DNA of 64,000 nucleotides from Bradyrhizobium sp. CSA112 (GTDB lineage Bacteria > Pseudomonadota > Alphaproteobacteria > Rhizobiales > Xanthobacteraceae): positions 171,224 through 235,223 of the forward strand of contig NZ_JAACFS010000008.1 of assembly GCF_029051645.1 (NCBI RefSeq), read 5' to 3'. Position numbers and translations under genes: made by a program. The notes beneath the pieces are model-generated. The model worked only from the letters and a program-made list of their open reading frames with translations. It was not told where the DNA came from and made no database searches. Positions within the stretch are counted from its first letter, which is position 1. The number at the start of each line of letters is the position of its first letter. Shown in pieces: positions 9,503-18,945 of the stretch.

Positions 9503-10831
9503 CTAGCCCGTCGTGATCGCGGTCTCCACGTCGGACGGATCAACCTGCTTGTTCAGATTCGCGTGCAGCTTGTCCTTGTCAAGTTCGCCTTCCCACCACG
9601 ACACCACGACACAGGCAACGCCGTTGCCGCACAGATTGGTCAGCGCGCGGCACTCGCTCATGAACTTGTCAATGCCCAGAACGATGGCCATACCAGGCAC
9701 CAGACGTGGATCGACCACGGCGAGCGTCGCAGCCAGCGTGATGAAGCCGGCGCCGGTAATGCCGGACGCGCCCTTCGAGGTCAGCATCGCGACCAGGAGG
9801 ATGGTCAGTTGCTGGCCGAAGGTGAGATCGAAGCCCAGCGCCTGTGCGATGAACAGCGTTGCCAGCGTCATGTAGATATTGGTGCCGTCGAGGTTGAAAG
9901 AGTACCCGGTCGGCACCACGAGGCCGACGACCGATTTGGAGCAGCCGAGCCGCTCGAGCTTTTCCATCAAGGACGGCAGCGCGCTTTCCGAGGACGATGT
10001 GCCGAGCACGATCAAAAGCTCGTCCTTGATGTAGGCCAGGAACTTGAAGATCGAGAAGCCCACCATCCGCGCGATCACGCCGAGCACCACGAACACGAAC
10101 AGCGCGGCGGTGACATAGAAGGTCGCAATCAGCCCGACGAGGTTCAGGATCGCGCCGGTTCCGAACTTGCCGATCGTGAACGCCATCGCGCCGAACGCGC
10201 CGATCGGTGCTGCCTTCATCACGATGGCAATCACGCCGAACACGGCATGCGCCGCATCGTCGATGAAAGCACGGATCGTGTGGCCGCGCTCGCCGAGGCC
10301 CATCAGCGCAAAGCCGAACAGGATCGAGAATAGAAGGACCTGGAGGATTTCGCCCTGCGCGAAGGCGCCGACGACGGTGTCGGGAATGATGTGCAGGAAG
10401 AAATCGACCGTCTTCTGCGCCTCGGCCTGCTTGGCGTAGCCGGCGACGGCTTGCGCATTCGCCATGCCGCCGCCGAAACCCGCGCCCGGCTTGACCAGAT
10501 TGCCGACCAAGAGGCCTAACACCAGCGCGAAGGTGGAGACGACCTCGAAATAAACCAGCGCCTTGACGCCGATCCGGCCGACCTTCTTGGCATCTTGTAT
10601 GTGCGCTATGCCGGATACCACGGTGCAGAAGATGATCGGCGCGATCACCATCTTGATCAGCTTGATGAAGCCGTCGCCGAGCGCCTTGATCCAGTCGTTG
10701 GTCGCCAGCACAGGCCACAGCCAGCCAAACAGCGCACCGAGCACGATCGCAATCAAGACCTGAACGTAAAGAACTCGGTACCAGGGCTTTGCTGCGCTCG
10801 CGGGCGCTTCGGTCGCAATCGTTGCCGCCAT
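9503..10831 (-). CDS. dctA: C4-dicarboxylate:cation symporter DctA (DAACS family)
   Basis: A 442-residue inner-membrane symporter that imports succinate, fumarate and malate. Family hallmarks are the serine-rich re-entrant loop GTSSSESALPSLMEKLERLG, followed by VVPTGYSFNLDGTNIYMT, and later TSKGASGITGAGFI. About eight hydrophobic helices plus two hairpin loops fit the DAACS fold. The start at 10831 (MAATIATEAP) has a GAGGGGAG Shine-Dalgarno; a longer reading to 11053 adds a non-conserved tail. No dctBD two-component genes lie next to it, so regulation must come from elsewhere. In rhizobia DctA is needed for symbiotic carbon supply. Confidence 0.88.
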   Translation of the reverse strand: MAATIATEAPASAAKPWYRVLYVQVLIAIVLGALFGWLWPVLATNDWIKALGDGFIKLIKMVIAPIIFCTVVSGIAHIQDAKKVGRIGVKALVYFEVVSTFALVLGLLVGNLVKPGAGFGGGMANAQAVAGYAKQAEAQKTVDFFLHIIPDTVVGAFAQGEILQVLLFSILFGFALMGLGERGHTIRAFIDDAAHAVFGVIAIVMKAAPIGAFGAMAFTIGKFGTGAILNLVGLIATFYVTAALFVFVVLGVIARMVGFSIFKFLAYIKDELLIVLGTSSSESALPSLMEKLERLGCSKSVVGLVVPTGYSFNLDGTNIYMTLATLFIAQALGFDLTFGQQLTILLVAMLTSKGASGITGAGFITLAATLAVVDPRLVPGMAIVLGIDKFMSECRALTNLCGNGVACVVVSWWEGELDKDKLHANLNKQVDPSDVETAITTG

Positions 10832-11088
10832 GACGCTTACTCCCCTCAGAGGCGCGGACCGGTCGCATGCGCCAATCCGTCGCACACAGCCAAAGCCCTT
10901 TAAAGAAGAATATTTTTCCCGATCGGCGCGCGCGCGGTGGAACGAAAACGCGGGTGGCTGCCCGTTCGAGTGTGAGCCCATAATTCCAGAGGCGGGGGCG
11001 AACGTGCTGTTGGCGGCTGTGTTCGTCCGGTTTGGAGCAAAACATCTCGGCATACGTTAGCTGCGGAGCCTGATACCGCGAGGTCGCC

Positions 11089-12468
11089 ATGCTGCCGCGC
11101 GTGTTGGTGACGATAACGATCGCCGTCCTCCTGTTCTCCCCTGCGGCGGCGCAAGAGCCGCGCGCGCTGCTCGACCTGCCGCAGCTTGCTCCTTGCAGCT
11201 CAACATCACATCCGCGCCTGCCAGAGAAATGGCGGGGTACTTATCTGATGGCGCCCTTCACCAAGGCGCAGCTCGTGCTGGCCGAAATCGTCTTCGACGC
11301 CGCGCTTTCCGCGATGCGAGTTAGGCTTCATGGTGTCAGGCGCGGGTCGCTCGATTTGTTTGTTGCCGGCAACCGGACGTATGTCCTCGAGTCGGATGGC
11401 TCCACGATCAAGGAGTGCCGCGCTTTAGGCGATACCGGCTGGCGGCCGCTTCCGACAGACTGGCTTGCGCCGCAGTCGCAATGCACGGGCTCAGCGCCAA
11501 TCGGCGAGACGCCGGTCGAGTGGTGGAAAACAGCGATCGCTCCAGAGCCTGCAAGCTATTGGCTCTGGTTCAAGACATCGGATCAAACGCCGTTTCGTCT
11601 CGTCTTCCCATTTGCAAGCGATCGGCTTCCACCACTCAGCGGATATGCGCTCAGCTATCAGGTTCGATTCGATACACTGGACGAAACAGGTCTTGCCGGG
11701 ATCGATGCCGCCTGCCGACAGGCCAAGCCGGCAATGACCGGAAATCCGGTGCGCACGCTGCATGGCCTGATCGGCAAAATATCGCAATCGCGCCAGCTTG
11801 CGCAGAGCGAGATCAACCAGATCATGCCCGAACTTCAGGCAGATTGTCCTGCGGTCCCATTTTCCGAGTGGCCCGAGAGGCTCGCGATCACAGGCGTGAT
11901 GACCCCTTTCGATTCCGATGAAAACCCGTACCCCGCCGAAGTGCTGTATGACTGGACCGTGCCGGCACAACGCACCCGCACGTTCGGGGGACCGGAAGCC
12001 GGGATCACGGCTCAGGACTCACTGCTTCTGGACCCGCACGGTTACACAATGACGCATTATCGTGACCGGCCACTGGTCTGCAGGCCGGTCTTGCCCGGCA
12101 CCATCCGTCCCGGTTGGGCCGCCCGCGCTCCCTGCGAGTGCGCAGCGACGATCAACGGCACGACCTCCCTGTCGCCCTACGGAACGGCGCGAATTTTGGT
12201 GTGTCCACTCGCAAGTCCGCGCGTCGCGTGGGCCTGGTACGCCCTCTCGGGGAGACCCACCGTGTTCATGGTGACTTCATTACGAGGCGATGAAGGAAAA
12301 CGCCTCTTCGCGGTGCTCGACTATCACGCGTGGCTTCCTGACCATTCGTTCTCGCGCTCCGTATTTGGCAAGCCGCCGCAATGTGCAATTGCTTCGCATT
12401 CGCGGACCACTCGATCGCCGTTGAGACGCTGCTCCACATGCCATCTTGGTCCCGCGTACTCACGTTGA
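11089..12468 (+). CDS. Hypothetical secreted protein
   Basis: An open frame of 459 residues with a clear signal peptide (MLPRVLVTITIAVLLFSPAA then AQ). I do not recognise the family. It is rich in Trp, Pro and Cys, as expected of a disulfide-bearing periplasmic or exported protein. The last 35 or so residues (ASHSRTTRSPLRRCSTCH and on) have a composition unlike the rest, whereas another frame from about 12381 reads more protein-like. The 3' end may therefore be frameshifted. The gene is divergent from dctA and is followed by a small secreted protein. Confidence 0.6.
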   Translation: MLPRVLVTITIAVLLFSPAAAQEPRALLDLPQLAPCSSTSHPRLPEKWRGTYLMAPFTKAQLVLAEIVFDAALSAMRVRLHGVRRGSLDLFVAGNRTYVLESDGSTIKECRALGDTGWRPLPTDWLAPQSQCTGSAPIGETPVEWWKTAIAPEPASYWLWFKTSDQTPFRLVFPFASDRLPPLSGYALSYQVRFDTLDETGLAGIDAACRQAKPAMTGNPVRTLHGLIGKISQSRQLAQSEINQIMPELQADCPAVPFSEWPERLAITGVMTPFDSDENPYPAEVLYDWTVPAQRTRTFGGPEAGITAQDSLLLDPHGYTMTHYRDRPLVCRPVLPGTIRPGWAARAPCECAATINGTTSLSPYGTARILVCPLASPRVAWAWYALSGRPTVFMVTSLRGDEGKRLFAVLDYHAWLPDHSFSRSVFGKPPQCAIASHSRTTRSPLRRCSTCHLGPAYSR

Positions 12469-12537
12469 CCTGCAGGAACGCGGACAGCATTCGCGCGTTC
12501 GCTTTTGGGGTGAGTATCACTGCAGATGGAGGAGCAG

Positions 12538-12747
12538 ATGAGAAAGCTGACATTGATCCTTGCTGCCGCCGGCTGTGTCGGCCTTGCGGCGCCCGCGGTC
12601 GCTATCGAGAGGCCGCTCGCCGGGCAGAGCGGACCGCAAGTCTTAAGCACGGACCTGAACGGAACAAGCGCCATCGGTGAATTTTCTGCACAGAAGAAGA
12701 AGGCGAAGAAAAAATCGACGACCGACCGCAGCTCTTGGGGCAAATAG
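12538..12747 (+). CDS. Small secreted hypothetical protein
   Basis: A 69-residue product with a good signal peptide (MRKLTLILAAAGCVGLAAPA, cleavage after AVA) and a short Lys-rich tail (QKKKAKKKSTT). The ATG at 12538 is preceded by GGAGGAG at good spacing; the ATG at 12526 is an alternative four codons upstream. The mature part is only about 45 residues, with no domain I recognise. Similar tiny exported basic proteins are common in Bradyrhizobium. Confidence 0.6.
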   Translation: MRKLTLILAAAGCVGLAAPAVAIERPLAGQSGPQVLSTDLNGTSAIGEFSAQKKKAKKKSTTDRSSWGK

Positions 12748-13147
12748 GCTGATCCGTCGGCTCTCGCGCTCTTCTTGAGATGACTTCAGATCTATCGCCG
12801 TGGCTGGCGGTAGGGGAAAGGCCATGACGTTCGTCGCCGAGATCGGCGCAGGTCTGTGATCGGCTTAATTGGCACGTACCCGGTTATGTTCACCTCAACG
12901 TGCGATCTGTTATGCCCTCGCGCGGGCACGGAGGCGCAGTCAGCGGCGAAAGCGAAACGTCTACATGGTGGCTTCGTCGAAGCGTCACGAGGTCGTGCTG
13001 CTTAGTTTGAAGCCAGCTAGGAACGTGCTCGGCGCTCTCACGTTGTGCGCATCAAGCATCGCACTGGTGCCGAGGTCGCGCCCGATAGCGTCCTTATAGC
13101 GGTGAAGAGCGGCGCGGCCCCCAATCAGAACAGAGGAGGGTTACGCC
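12748..13147. other. 400-base gap, no gene seen
   Basis: Short open frames here have no Shine-Dalgarno site and Arg-rich, shadow-like translations. The right end holds GAGGAGGG just before the ferritin-like gene start, so the promoter of that gene is presumably in this stretch. I see no RNA gene or repeat. Confidence 0.4.
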
Positions 13148-14041
13148 ATGAAGTCGTTGCGTATTTCGCGCCGGCAATCGATCGCCGGCCTATCAGTCGC
13201 TGGCCTTGCGGGATTGCTCATTCCGCACGCCTACGCCCAGCAGAAGCGAGAGACGACCGGCGTTGGAATCGGCCCGAAGGGCGCCGCTATCGACGACGAG
13301 GACATCTTCACCTTCGCCCTTAATCTCGAATACATGGAAGCCGAGTTCTATCTGCGCGCCACCACCGGCAAGGGTATCAGCGACACCGATGCCGGGATGG
13401 ACGCAGCTCGGGTGGTGGGTGGACACGAGGCCCAATTCAAGGACAAGGCGATCCGCGAGTTCATCGAGGAGACGGCGGAAAACGAACTGGCCCACGTTCG
13501 CTTCTACCGCAAGACACTTGGCAGAAACGCCATTTCGAGACCGGCGATCGACTTCGACGCGGGCTTCAAGGCCGCCGCCCAGGCTGCCGGACTGCCTGCC
13601 GATTTCGATCCGTTTGCCGACGACATGTCTGTCCTGCTCGGCGGCATGCTGTTCGAGGACGTCGGGGTGACCGCGTATGCCGGTGCGGCGCCGCTGCTCA
13701 AGAAAAAGGAATTCGTGCAGGCGGCGGCCGGGATCCTTGCCGTTGAGGCCTACCACATGGGAATGGCACGCTCCCAGCTTTACATGATGGGCGAGAAGGC
13801 GTGGGAAGCCGCCAACGCAATTTCGGACGCGCGGGATAAAATTGACGGGACGCCTGAAAAGGAAGACGAGGGAATCAGGCTCGACGGCAAAGCCAACTTC
13901 GTGCCTTCAAACGCCGACGCGATTGCCTTCCACCGCACGCCGCAGGAGGTTCTGCATATCGTCTACCTGACGGAAAAGGCCGGCGTCAGTAAAGGCGGAT
14001 TCTACCCGAACGGAATGAACGGAGAACTCAGGAGCACCTGA
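13148..14041 (+). CDS. Ferritin-like domain protein, Tat-type leader
   Basis: A 297-residue exported protein of the ferritin-like (Ferritin_2/dessication-related) type. The leader has a twin-arginine pattern (SRRQSIAGLSVAGLAGLL), suggesting export after cofactor loading. Four-helix diiron-type ligands are plausible: Glu in LEYMEAEFY, ExxH in ENELAHVRFY, Glu in FEDVGVTAY, and ExxH in VEAYHMGMAR. Proteins of this group are linked to stress and desiccation, but the enzymatic role is unknown. The GAGGAGGG Shine-Dalgarno fixes the start. It stands alone, with gaps on both sides. Confidence 0.8.
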   Translation: MKSLRISRRQSIAGLSVAGLAGLLIPHAYAQQKRETTGVGIGPKGAAIDDEDIFTFALNLEYMEAEFYLRATTGKGISDTDAGMDAARVVGGHEAQFKDKAIREFIEETAENELAHVRFYRKTLGRNAISRPAIDFDAGFKAAAQAAGLPADFDPFADDMSVLLGGMLFEDVGVTAYAGAAPLLKKKEFVQAAAGILAVEAYHMGMARSQLYMMGEKAWEAANAISDARDKIDGTPEKEDEGIRLDGKANFVPSNADAIAFHRTPQEVLHIVYLTEKAGVSKGGFYPNGMNGELRST

Positions 14042-14124
14042 TGCTCCCGGGTTTGCACATGCGCGGATCGGCCGTCGCAAGGCGGCCGATCTCGTCGCGA
14101 TCCGGCGACTTAATCCGAAATTGA

Positions 14125-15330
14125 CTAGCTCAAACCCGAGCCCTGCCCGAGCCAGCGCGCGATGCGTGTCACCGCTTCACGCATCTCGTCGGCCGAGCGC
14201 GCGTAGGAAAAGCGAATGAAGCTGCGGCCGTGGATCGGATCGAAATCGACGCCCGGCGTCGCCGCCACATGCGCCTTCTCCAGCATGCGGCCGGCAAATT
14301 CGAAACTGTCGGATGTGAAGTCCGAAACATCGGCGTAGAGATAGAAGGCGCCATCCGCCGGCAGGAACTTGGTGAGACCGGCCTTCGGCAGTCCCTCGAT
14401 CAGGATGCGGCGGTTCTCCTGGTAGCCGCGCTTGATCGCCTCCATCTCCTCGCGTCCTTCGAATGCTGCTTCGGCCGCGATCTGCGATAGCGTCGGCACC
14501 GAGATCGACAGGTTCTGCTGCAGCCGTTCGATCGGCCGCACCAGCGGCTCCGGAACCACCATCCAGCCGACCCGCCAGCCGGTCATGCAGAAATATTTCG
14601 AGAACGAGTTGATCACCAGCGCATGCGGCGAAAGCTCCGCCGCCGTCACCGCCGGAAACGCATAGTCGAGACCATGATAGATCTCGTCCGAAATGAAGCG
14701 GATGCCCGCGCCTTCCGCCGCATTGATCAGGCCGGTGAGCGCCTCGCGCGACATCATCGTTCCCGTCGGATTGGCGGGGCTGCCGACCAGCACGCCCTTC
14801 AGCGGCGCCTTGCGATGCGCGGCCAACAAAGCCTCTCCGGTCAGCGCATGACGCGCCGCGCTCGATGTCTCGATCAGCACCGGCTCGCAGCCGAGCGCGG
14901 TCAGGATATGCCGGTATGGCGGATACCCCGGCACCGTGACCGCCACGCGGTCGCCCGGTTCGAACATCGACAGAAACGCCAGAATGAATCCGCCGGACGA
15001 GCCGGTCGTGATCACGATGCGTTCGGGATGGACGGTACAGCCGTAAGTATCACGGTAATGTCTGGCGATTCGCGCGCGCAGCGTGGGCATGCCGAGCGCG
15101 GACGTGTAATCGATCCGCGCCGCATCGAGCGCGGCGTGCGCGGCCGCGATCGCGACCTTCGGCGCCGGCGCCGCCGGCTGCCCCACTTCCATGTGAATGA
15201 CATGGCCGCCGGCCGCCTCGATGCGGGCTGCGGCCGCCATCACGTCCATCACCATGAAAGGCGGAACGTCGCTCCGTCCCGAGGGCGTCAGCAGGTCCTT
15301 CACACGGTCTCTAAGTGTCGATTCCAGCAT
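14125..15330 (-). CDS. PLP-dependent class I/II aminotransferase
   Basis: A fold-type I aminotransferase of 401 residues, acting in the cytoplasm on aspartate-like or aromatic amino acids. Lys245 in SFSKYFCMTGWRVGW binds PLP. Supporting motifs are GSPANPTG (substrate/PLP loop), SDEIYHG (Asp contacting the pyridine N) and a C-terminal FIRFSYA with the substrate-carboxylate Arg. The exact substrate cannot be told from sequence. It sits divergently beside the M48 protease gene, as in several rhizobial genomes. Confidence 0.88.
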   Translation of the reverse strand: MLESTLRDRVKDLLTPSGRSDVPPFMVMDVMAAAARIEAAGGHVIHMEVGQPAAPAPKVAIAAAHAALDAARIDYTSALGMPTLRARIARHYRDTYGCTVHPERIVITTGSSGGFILAFLSMFEPGDRVAVTVPGYPPYRHILTALGCEPVLIETSSAARHALTGEALLAAHRKAPLKGVLVGSPANPTGTMMSREALTGLINAAEGAGIRFISDEIYHGLDYAFPAVTAAELSPHALVINSFSKYFCMTGWRVGWMVVPEPLVRPIERLQQNLSISVPTLSQIAAEAAFEGREEMEAIKRGYQENRRILIEGLPKAGLTKFLPADGAFYLYADVSDFTSDSFEFAGRMLEKAHVAATPGVDFDPIHGRSFIRFSYARSADEMREAVTRIARWLGQGSGLS

Positions 15331-15550
15331 CGATATCTGCTATCTGCACGGGCGCTGCCCGAATTCAGGTCCCTGAACCGGTTACCGCCCCAGACTGGCC
15401 GTATTCGGTGGCTTGTTATAGCGTTTTCAAGCGAAGTGATACCGGCTCGGGTGAAGAAAACACGTTGAAACAACAAACTGGGACCCGTCTCTGATCTAAT
15501 CAGAAACCGAACCGGCCTCCGGGCATACCACCAATCGCCAAAGACTGCTC

Positions 15551-16954
15551 ATGCTGCTCCGCACCGCCTTACGCAAGAAATTATTGAAGCTGACCGCGCT
15601 GACGACAGCCGTCGCGCTTGCCGTGTCGCCCATGGCGGCGATGGCGCAAGAGAACAGGGGGCCGCCGGTGCTCCGCGACACCGAGACGGAACAATTGCTG
15701 CGCGAATACACCCGGCCGATCCTGCGCGCCGCCGGTCTGGAAAAACAGAACATCCAGATGGTGATCATCAACCAAGGCGTCTTCAACGCCTTCGTTGCCG
15801 ATGGCCGCCGCATCTTCGTGAACTACGGTGCGATCATGCAGTCGGAAACGCCGAACCAGATCATCGGCGTCATGGCGCATGAAACCGGCCACCTTGCCGG
15901 CGGTCATCTCGCCAAGATGCGCGAGCAGATGGCGCAAGCCCAGACGCAGATGATCATCGCCATGCTGCTTGGCGCCGGCGCGATGGTGGCTGGCGCGCAA
16001 GGCGGCAGCAACAGTGGTTTGGCCAACGCCGGCGCGGCAATGTTCTCAGCTCCCGGAGAAATCATCCGCCGCAACCTCCTCTCTTACGTGCGCCAGCAGG
16101 AGGAAAACGCCGACAAGGCCGGCGTGAAATTTCTGACCGCCACCGGCCAGTCCGCGAAGGGCATGTACGAGACCTTCAAGCGATTCACCGACGAGAGCCT
16201 GTTCGCCGGGCGCGGCACCGATCCCTACGTCCAGTCGCACCCGATGCCGTCTCAGCGCGTCGCCGCGCTGGAAGAGCTGGCAAGGTCGAGCCCTTATTGG
16301 GACAAGAAGGACGACCCTGCCCTGCAGCTTCGCCACGACATGGTGCGCGCCAAGATCTCGGCCTTCATGGAGCGGCAGGACACCGTGTACCGACGCTATC
16401 CGTTGTCCAACAACAGCCTGCCTGCGCGCTACGCGCATGCTATCGCAACTTATCGGCACGGCGACCTGCGCAGCGCGCTCGCGCAGATCGACGCCCTGAT
16501 TCAGCAGCAGCCCAACAACCCCTATTTCCACGAAGTGCGCGGCCAGGCGCTGCTTGAGGGCGGCAAGCCGCAGGAGGCGATTGCGCCGCTGCGCAAGGCC
16601 GCAGCGCTCTCCAACAACTCCCCGCTCATCGAGATGCTGCTTGGGCAGGCCCTCGTGGCAACCGGTAACAACGCCTACACCGACGAGGCGATTGCGATCC
16701 TGCGTGCGGCGGTAGCGCGAGAGAGCGAGGCGCCGCTCGGCTACATGCAGCTTGCGATGGCCTATGGCCGAAAAGGAGATTACGCGCAGGCCGATCTGGC
16801 ATCGGCCCAGGCCGCCTACCTTCGCGGCGACAGCAAGACCGCGCGTGATCTTGCGTCCCGGGCGAAAACGCGCTTTCAAATCGGGACGCCGGGATGGGTC
16901 AAGGCTGACGACATTGTGAGCGCCAAGCCGTTGCCGGGCCAGAAGAGCAACTAG
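15551..16954 (+). CDS. Periplasmic M48 metalloprotease with TPR repeats (BepA-like)
   Basis: A 467-residue exported protease. A signal peptide ends near MAAMAQ. The zinc site is His110-Glu111-x-x-His114 (HETGH), and the third ligand is probably the Glu in EENADKAG. The C-terminal half (about 280-450) consists of TPR-like helices (HEVRGQALLEGGKPQEAIAP). This layout matches BepA/YfgC, which assists or degrades outer-membrane assembly intermediates such as LptD. The gene is followed by a DsbA-type protein, consistent with a joint role in envelope protein quality control. Confidence 0.88.
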   Translation: MLLRTALRKKLLKLTALTTAVALAVSPMAAMAQENRGPPVLRDTETEQLLREYTRPILRAAGLEKQNIQMVIINQGVFNAFVADGRRIFVNYGAIMQSETPNQIIGVMAHETGHLAGGHLAKMREQMAQAQTQMIIAMLLGAGAMVAGAQGGSNSGLANAGAAMFSAPGEIIRRNLLSYVRQQEENADKAGVKFLTATGQSAKGMYETFKRFTDESLFAGRGTDPYVQSHPMPSQRVAALEELARSSPYWDKKDDPALQLRHDMVRAKISAFMERQDTVYRRYPLSNNSLPARYAHAIATYRHGDLRSALAQIDALIQQQPNNPYFHEVRGQALLEGGKPQEAIAPLRKAAALSNNSPLIEMLLGQALVATGNNAYTDEAIAILRAAVARESEAPLGYMQLAMAYGRKGDYAQADLASAQAAYLRGDSKTARDLASRAKTRFQIGTPGWVKADDIVSAKPLPGQKSN

Positions 16955-17079
16955 AAATAAACTGCATTCAGCTATAATCGGACTTGATCACCAAGGATTT
17001 GGTCCCAAGGACCAAGATATTCTCGAGGAGCCGGCCTTCAGCAGAATTGCCCGGGAACTCGCCGCATAAGGATTAACCG

Positions 17080-17847
17080 ATGCCCTCGTTCCGCCGTCTC
17101 ATCCCCGCATTGTTCGCTTTGGCGCTTTGCGGCGCACCGCAGTCCGCTTCCGCGCAGAGCTTCACCGACGCCCAGCGCGGTGACATCGAGGCCATCGTCC
17201 GGAATTACCTGATCGCGCATCCCGAAGTGCTCGAAGAGGCGATGACCGAACTTAGCAAGCGTCAGGCCGCGGCGGAATCCGCCAAGCATGAAGCAGGTGT
17301 CGCCAACAATGCGGATGCGATCTTCAACTCGCCGCGCAACGTCACGGTCGGCAACAAGGATGGCGACGTCACCTTCGTCGAATTCTTCGATTACAATTGC
17401 GGTTATTGCAAGCGTGCGATGATGGACATGATGGAGCTGATGAAGAGCGATCCCAAGCTCAAGGTCGTGCTGAAGGAGTTTCCCGTACTGAGCGCGGGCT
17501 CGGTCGAAGCGGCCCAGGTCGGCGTCGCCGTGCGCATGCAGGATCCGTCCGGCAAGAAATATCTCGACTTCCACCAGAAGCTGCTCACCGGCCGCGGCGC
17601 CGCCGACAAGGCGCGCGCGATGGCCGTTGCCAAGGAAGTCGGCCTCGACATGGCGAAGCTGGAGAAGGATCTCTCGAGCGCGGAGGTGCGCGGCACGCTC
17701 GAAGAAAACTTCAAGCTCGCCGAAGCGATGGGCATGAACGGCACGCCGAGCTACGTGATCGGCAAGCAGGTCGTGATCGGTGCGGTCGGCGTCGAGAGCC
17801 TGCGGGAAAAGATAAGCAACGCCCGTTGCGGCAAGGCGACGTGCTGA
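17080..17847 (+). CDS. DsbA-family periplasmic thiol:disulfide oxidoreductase
   Basis: A 255-residue exported thioredoxin-fold protein with a signal peptide ending at ASAQS. The redox site is Cys107-Gly-Tyr-Cys110 (FDYNCGYCKR), and the cis-Pro loop GTPSYVIG lies near residue 225. The N-terminal helical extension (about 30-85) matches the ScsC/BdbD-like DsbA branch, so it could be an oxidase or an isomerase. Its location after the M48 protease and before the aroQ-accBC block is part of the conserved rhizobial order. A strong terminator follows. Confidence 0.88.
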   Translation: MPSFRRLIPALFALALCGAPQSASAQSFTDAQRGDIEAIVRNYLIAHPEVLEEAMTELSKRQAAAESAKHEAGVANNADAIFNSPRNVTVGNKDGDVTFVEFFDYNCGYCKRAMMDMMELMKSDPKLKVVLKEFPVLSAGSVEAAQVGVAVRMQDPSGKKYLDFHQKLLTGRGAADKARAMAVAKEVGLDMAKLEKDLSSAEVRGTLEENFKLAEAMGMNGTPSYVIGKQVVIGAVGVESLREKISNARCGKATC

Positions 17848-17874
17848 GGCGACACTTGCTTCGCGCATGAAGTG

Positions 17875-17904
17875 AAAAAGGCCGGCTCGACAGCCGGCCT
17901 TTTT
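17875..17904 (+). terminator. Intrinsic terminator after the DsbA-like gene
   Basis: The stem AAGGCCGGCT / AGCCGGCCTT with loop CGAC ends in a T run and is preceded by an A run, 27 bases after the stop codon. The flanking A and T runs make it potentially bidirectional. Confidence 0.92.
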
Positions 17905-18040
17905 CGTTGCGGCATTCTGCGGCGTCGCGGTTCATCCCGCGTTCACAAAACAAAGACGGCGGAACCGCCAACTATCAGGAACATCAGGCAATTCCTTTCG
18001 TTGTTGGCGCGGGCAACGCAGAAACGTGAGGAGACATTCA

Positions 18041-18853
18041 ATGAGTAATCGCTTTCTGATGACGGTCGCCGCGGCCGCCCTGATCGCCGGAACCGGCTTT
18101 GCGAATGCGCAAGGCACCGGCATGGGACGTGGTGACGCAGGGTCGGCCGGTGGTTCTGCGGCGCAGCAGGGCGCGCCTTCTGAGCGGGGCGGTGCTGCTT
18201 CTGAGCGGGGCGGTGCCGGCACTACGCAGCAGCGCGAACCCGGCGGCACGACCGGCATGAAGGGCGCAGAGTCCGAACAGAAGTCGAAGGGCGGTGAAAA
18301 GGCCCAGCGCAGCGAAGACCGCAAGGGCGGCAAGGACATGAAGGCCGAGGGCAAAGAGGACCGCGGCACCATGAAGGGCGACAAGGGCCAGACGACCGGC
18401 CAAGGCACCGCCCCAGAAAAGATGCAGCGTGATCAGGGCACGACCCAGCGTGACCGTGACAAGACTACGACCCAGGGCCGTGAGCAAATGCAGCGTGACC
18501 AGAAGGTCCAGGGCCAGCAGGAACGCGACCGCACGCAGACCCAGACCCAGGGCGGAGCCGCGGGCGAAACGACCACAACAGGTCAGGCCGGCGCGGGCGC
18601 CAAGCTCTCGACCGAGCAGCGCACCCAGATCACCACCGCGATCAAGGAGACACGCGTTCAGCCGGTGACGAACGTGAACTTCTCGGTTTCGGTCGGCACC
18701 CGCGTACCGCGCGACGTGACCTTCCACACGCTGCCGGAGCGCGTTGTGACGATCTATCCGGAATGGCGCAGGTATAAGTACATCCTCGTCAAGGAGCAGA
18801 TCGTGATCGTGGATCCGAACACCTACGAGATCGTGGCGATTCTGGAAGCCTGA
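18041..18853 (+). CDS. DUF1236 domain protein with Gln/Arg/Thr-rich linker
   Basis: A 270-residue exported protein. A signal peptide (MSNRFLMTVAAAALIAGTGF) precedes a low-complexity hydrophilic region (about 25-190) with repeating TTQRDRDK/EQMQRDQ-type units. The C-terminal DUF1236 domain contains VNFSVSVGTRVPRDVTFHTL and ends YEIVAILEA. DUF1236 proteins are abundant in Bradyrhizobium and of unknown function, presumably periplasmic. The ATG at 18041 follows GAGGAG; an upstream GTG at 18026 is less likely. Single gene with its own terminator. Confidence 0.85.
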   Translation: MSNRFLMTVAAAALIAGTGFANAQGTGMGRGDAGSAGGSAAQQGAPSERGGAASERGGAGTTQQREPGGTTGMKGAESEQKSKGGEKAQRSEDRKGGKDMKAEGKEDRGTMKGDKGQTTGQGTAPEKMQRDQGTTQRDRDKTTTQGREQMQRDQKVQGQQERDRTQTQTQGGAAGETTTTGQAGAGAKLSTEQRTQITTAIKETRVQPVTNVNFSVSVGTRVPRDVTFHTLPERVVTIYPEWRRYKYILVKEQIVIVDPNTYEIVAILEA

Positions 18854-18870
18854 CACGGCACCTCCTGAGT

Positions 18871-18905
18871 ATCGGGGGCGGGCAGCAATGCCCGCCCCCG
18901 ATTTG
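18871..18905 (+). terminator. Terminator-like hairpin after the DUF1236 gene
   Basis: A perfect 14-base stem (ATCGGGGGCGGGCA pairing with TGCCCGCCCCCGAT) around a GCAA tetraloop, followed by a short TTT. It is very stable and lies 17 bases after the stop codon. The U tract is weak. Confidence 0.75.
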
Positions 18906-18945
18906 GTCGGCCTAGGCTCCACTCAATGAAATACGCGGCTTCGCT

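Noticed and set aside
12869..13099. Plus-strand frame before the ferritin-like gene
   Set aside because: No Shine-Dalgarno, Arg/Ser-rich translation, no recognisable features.
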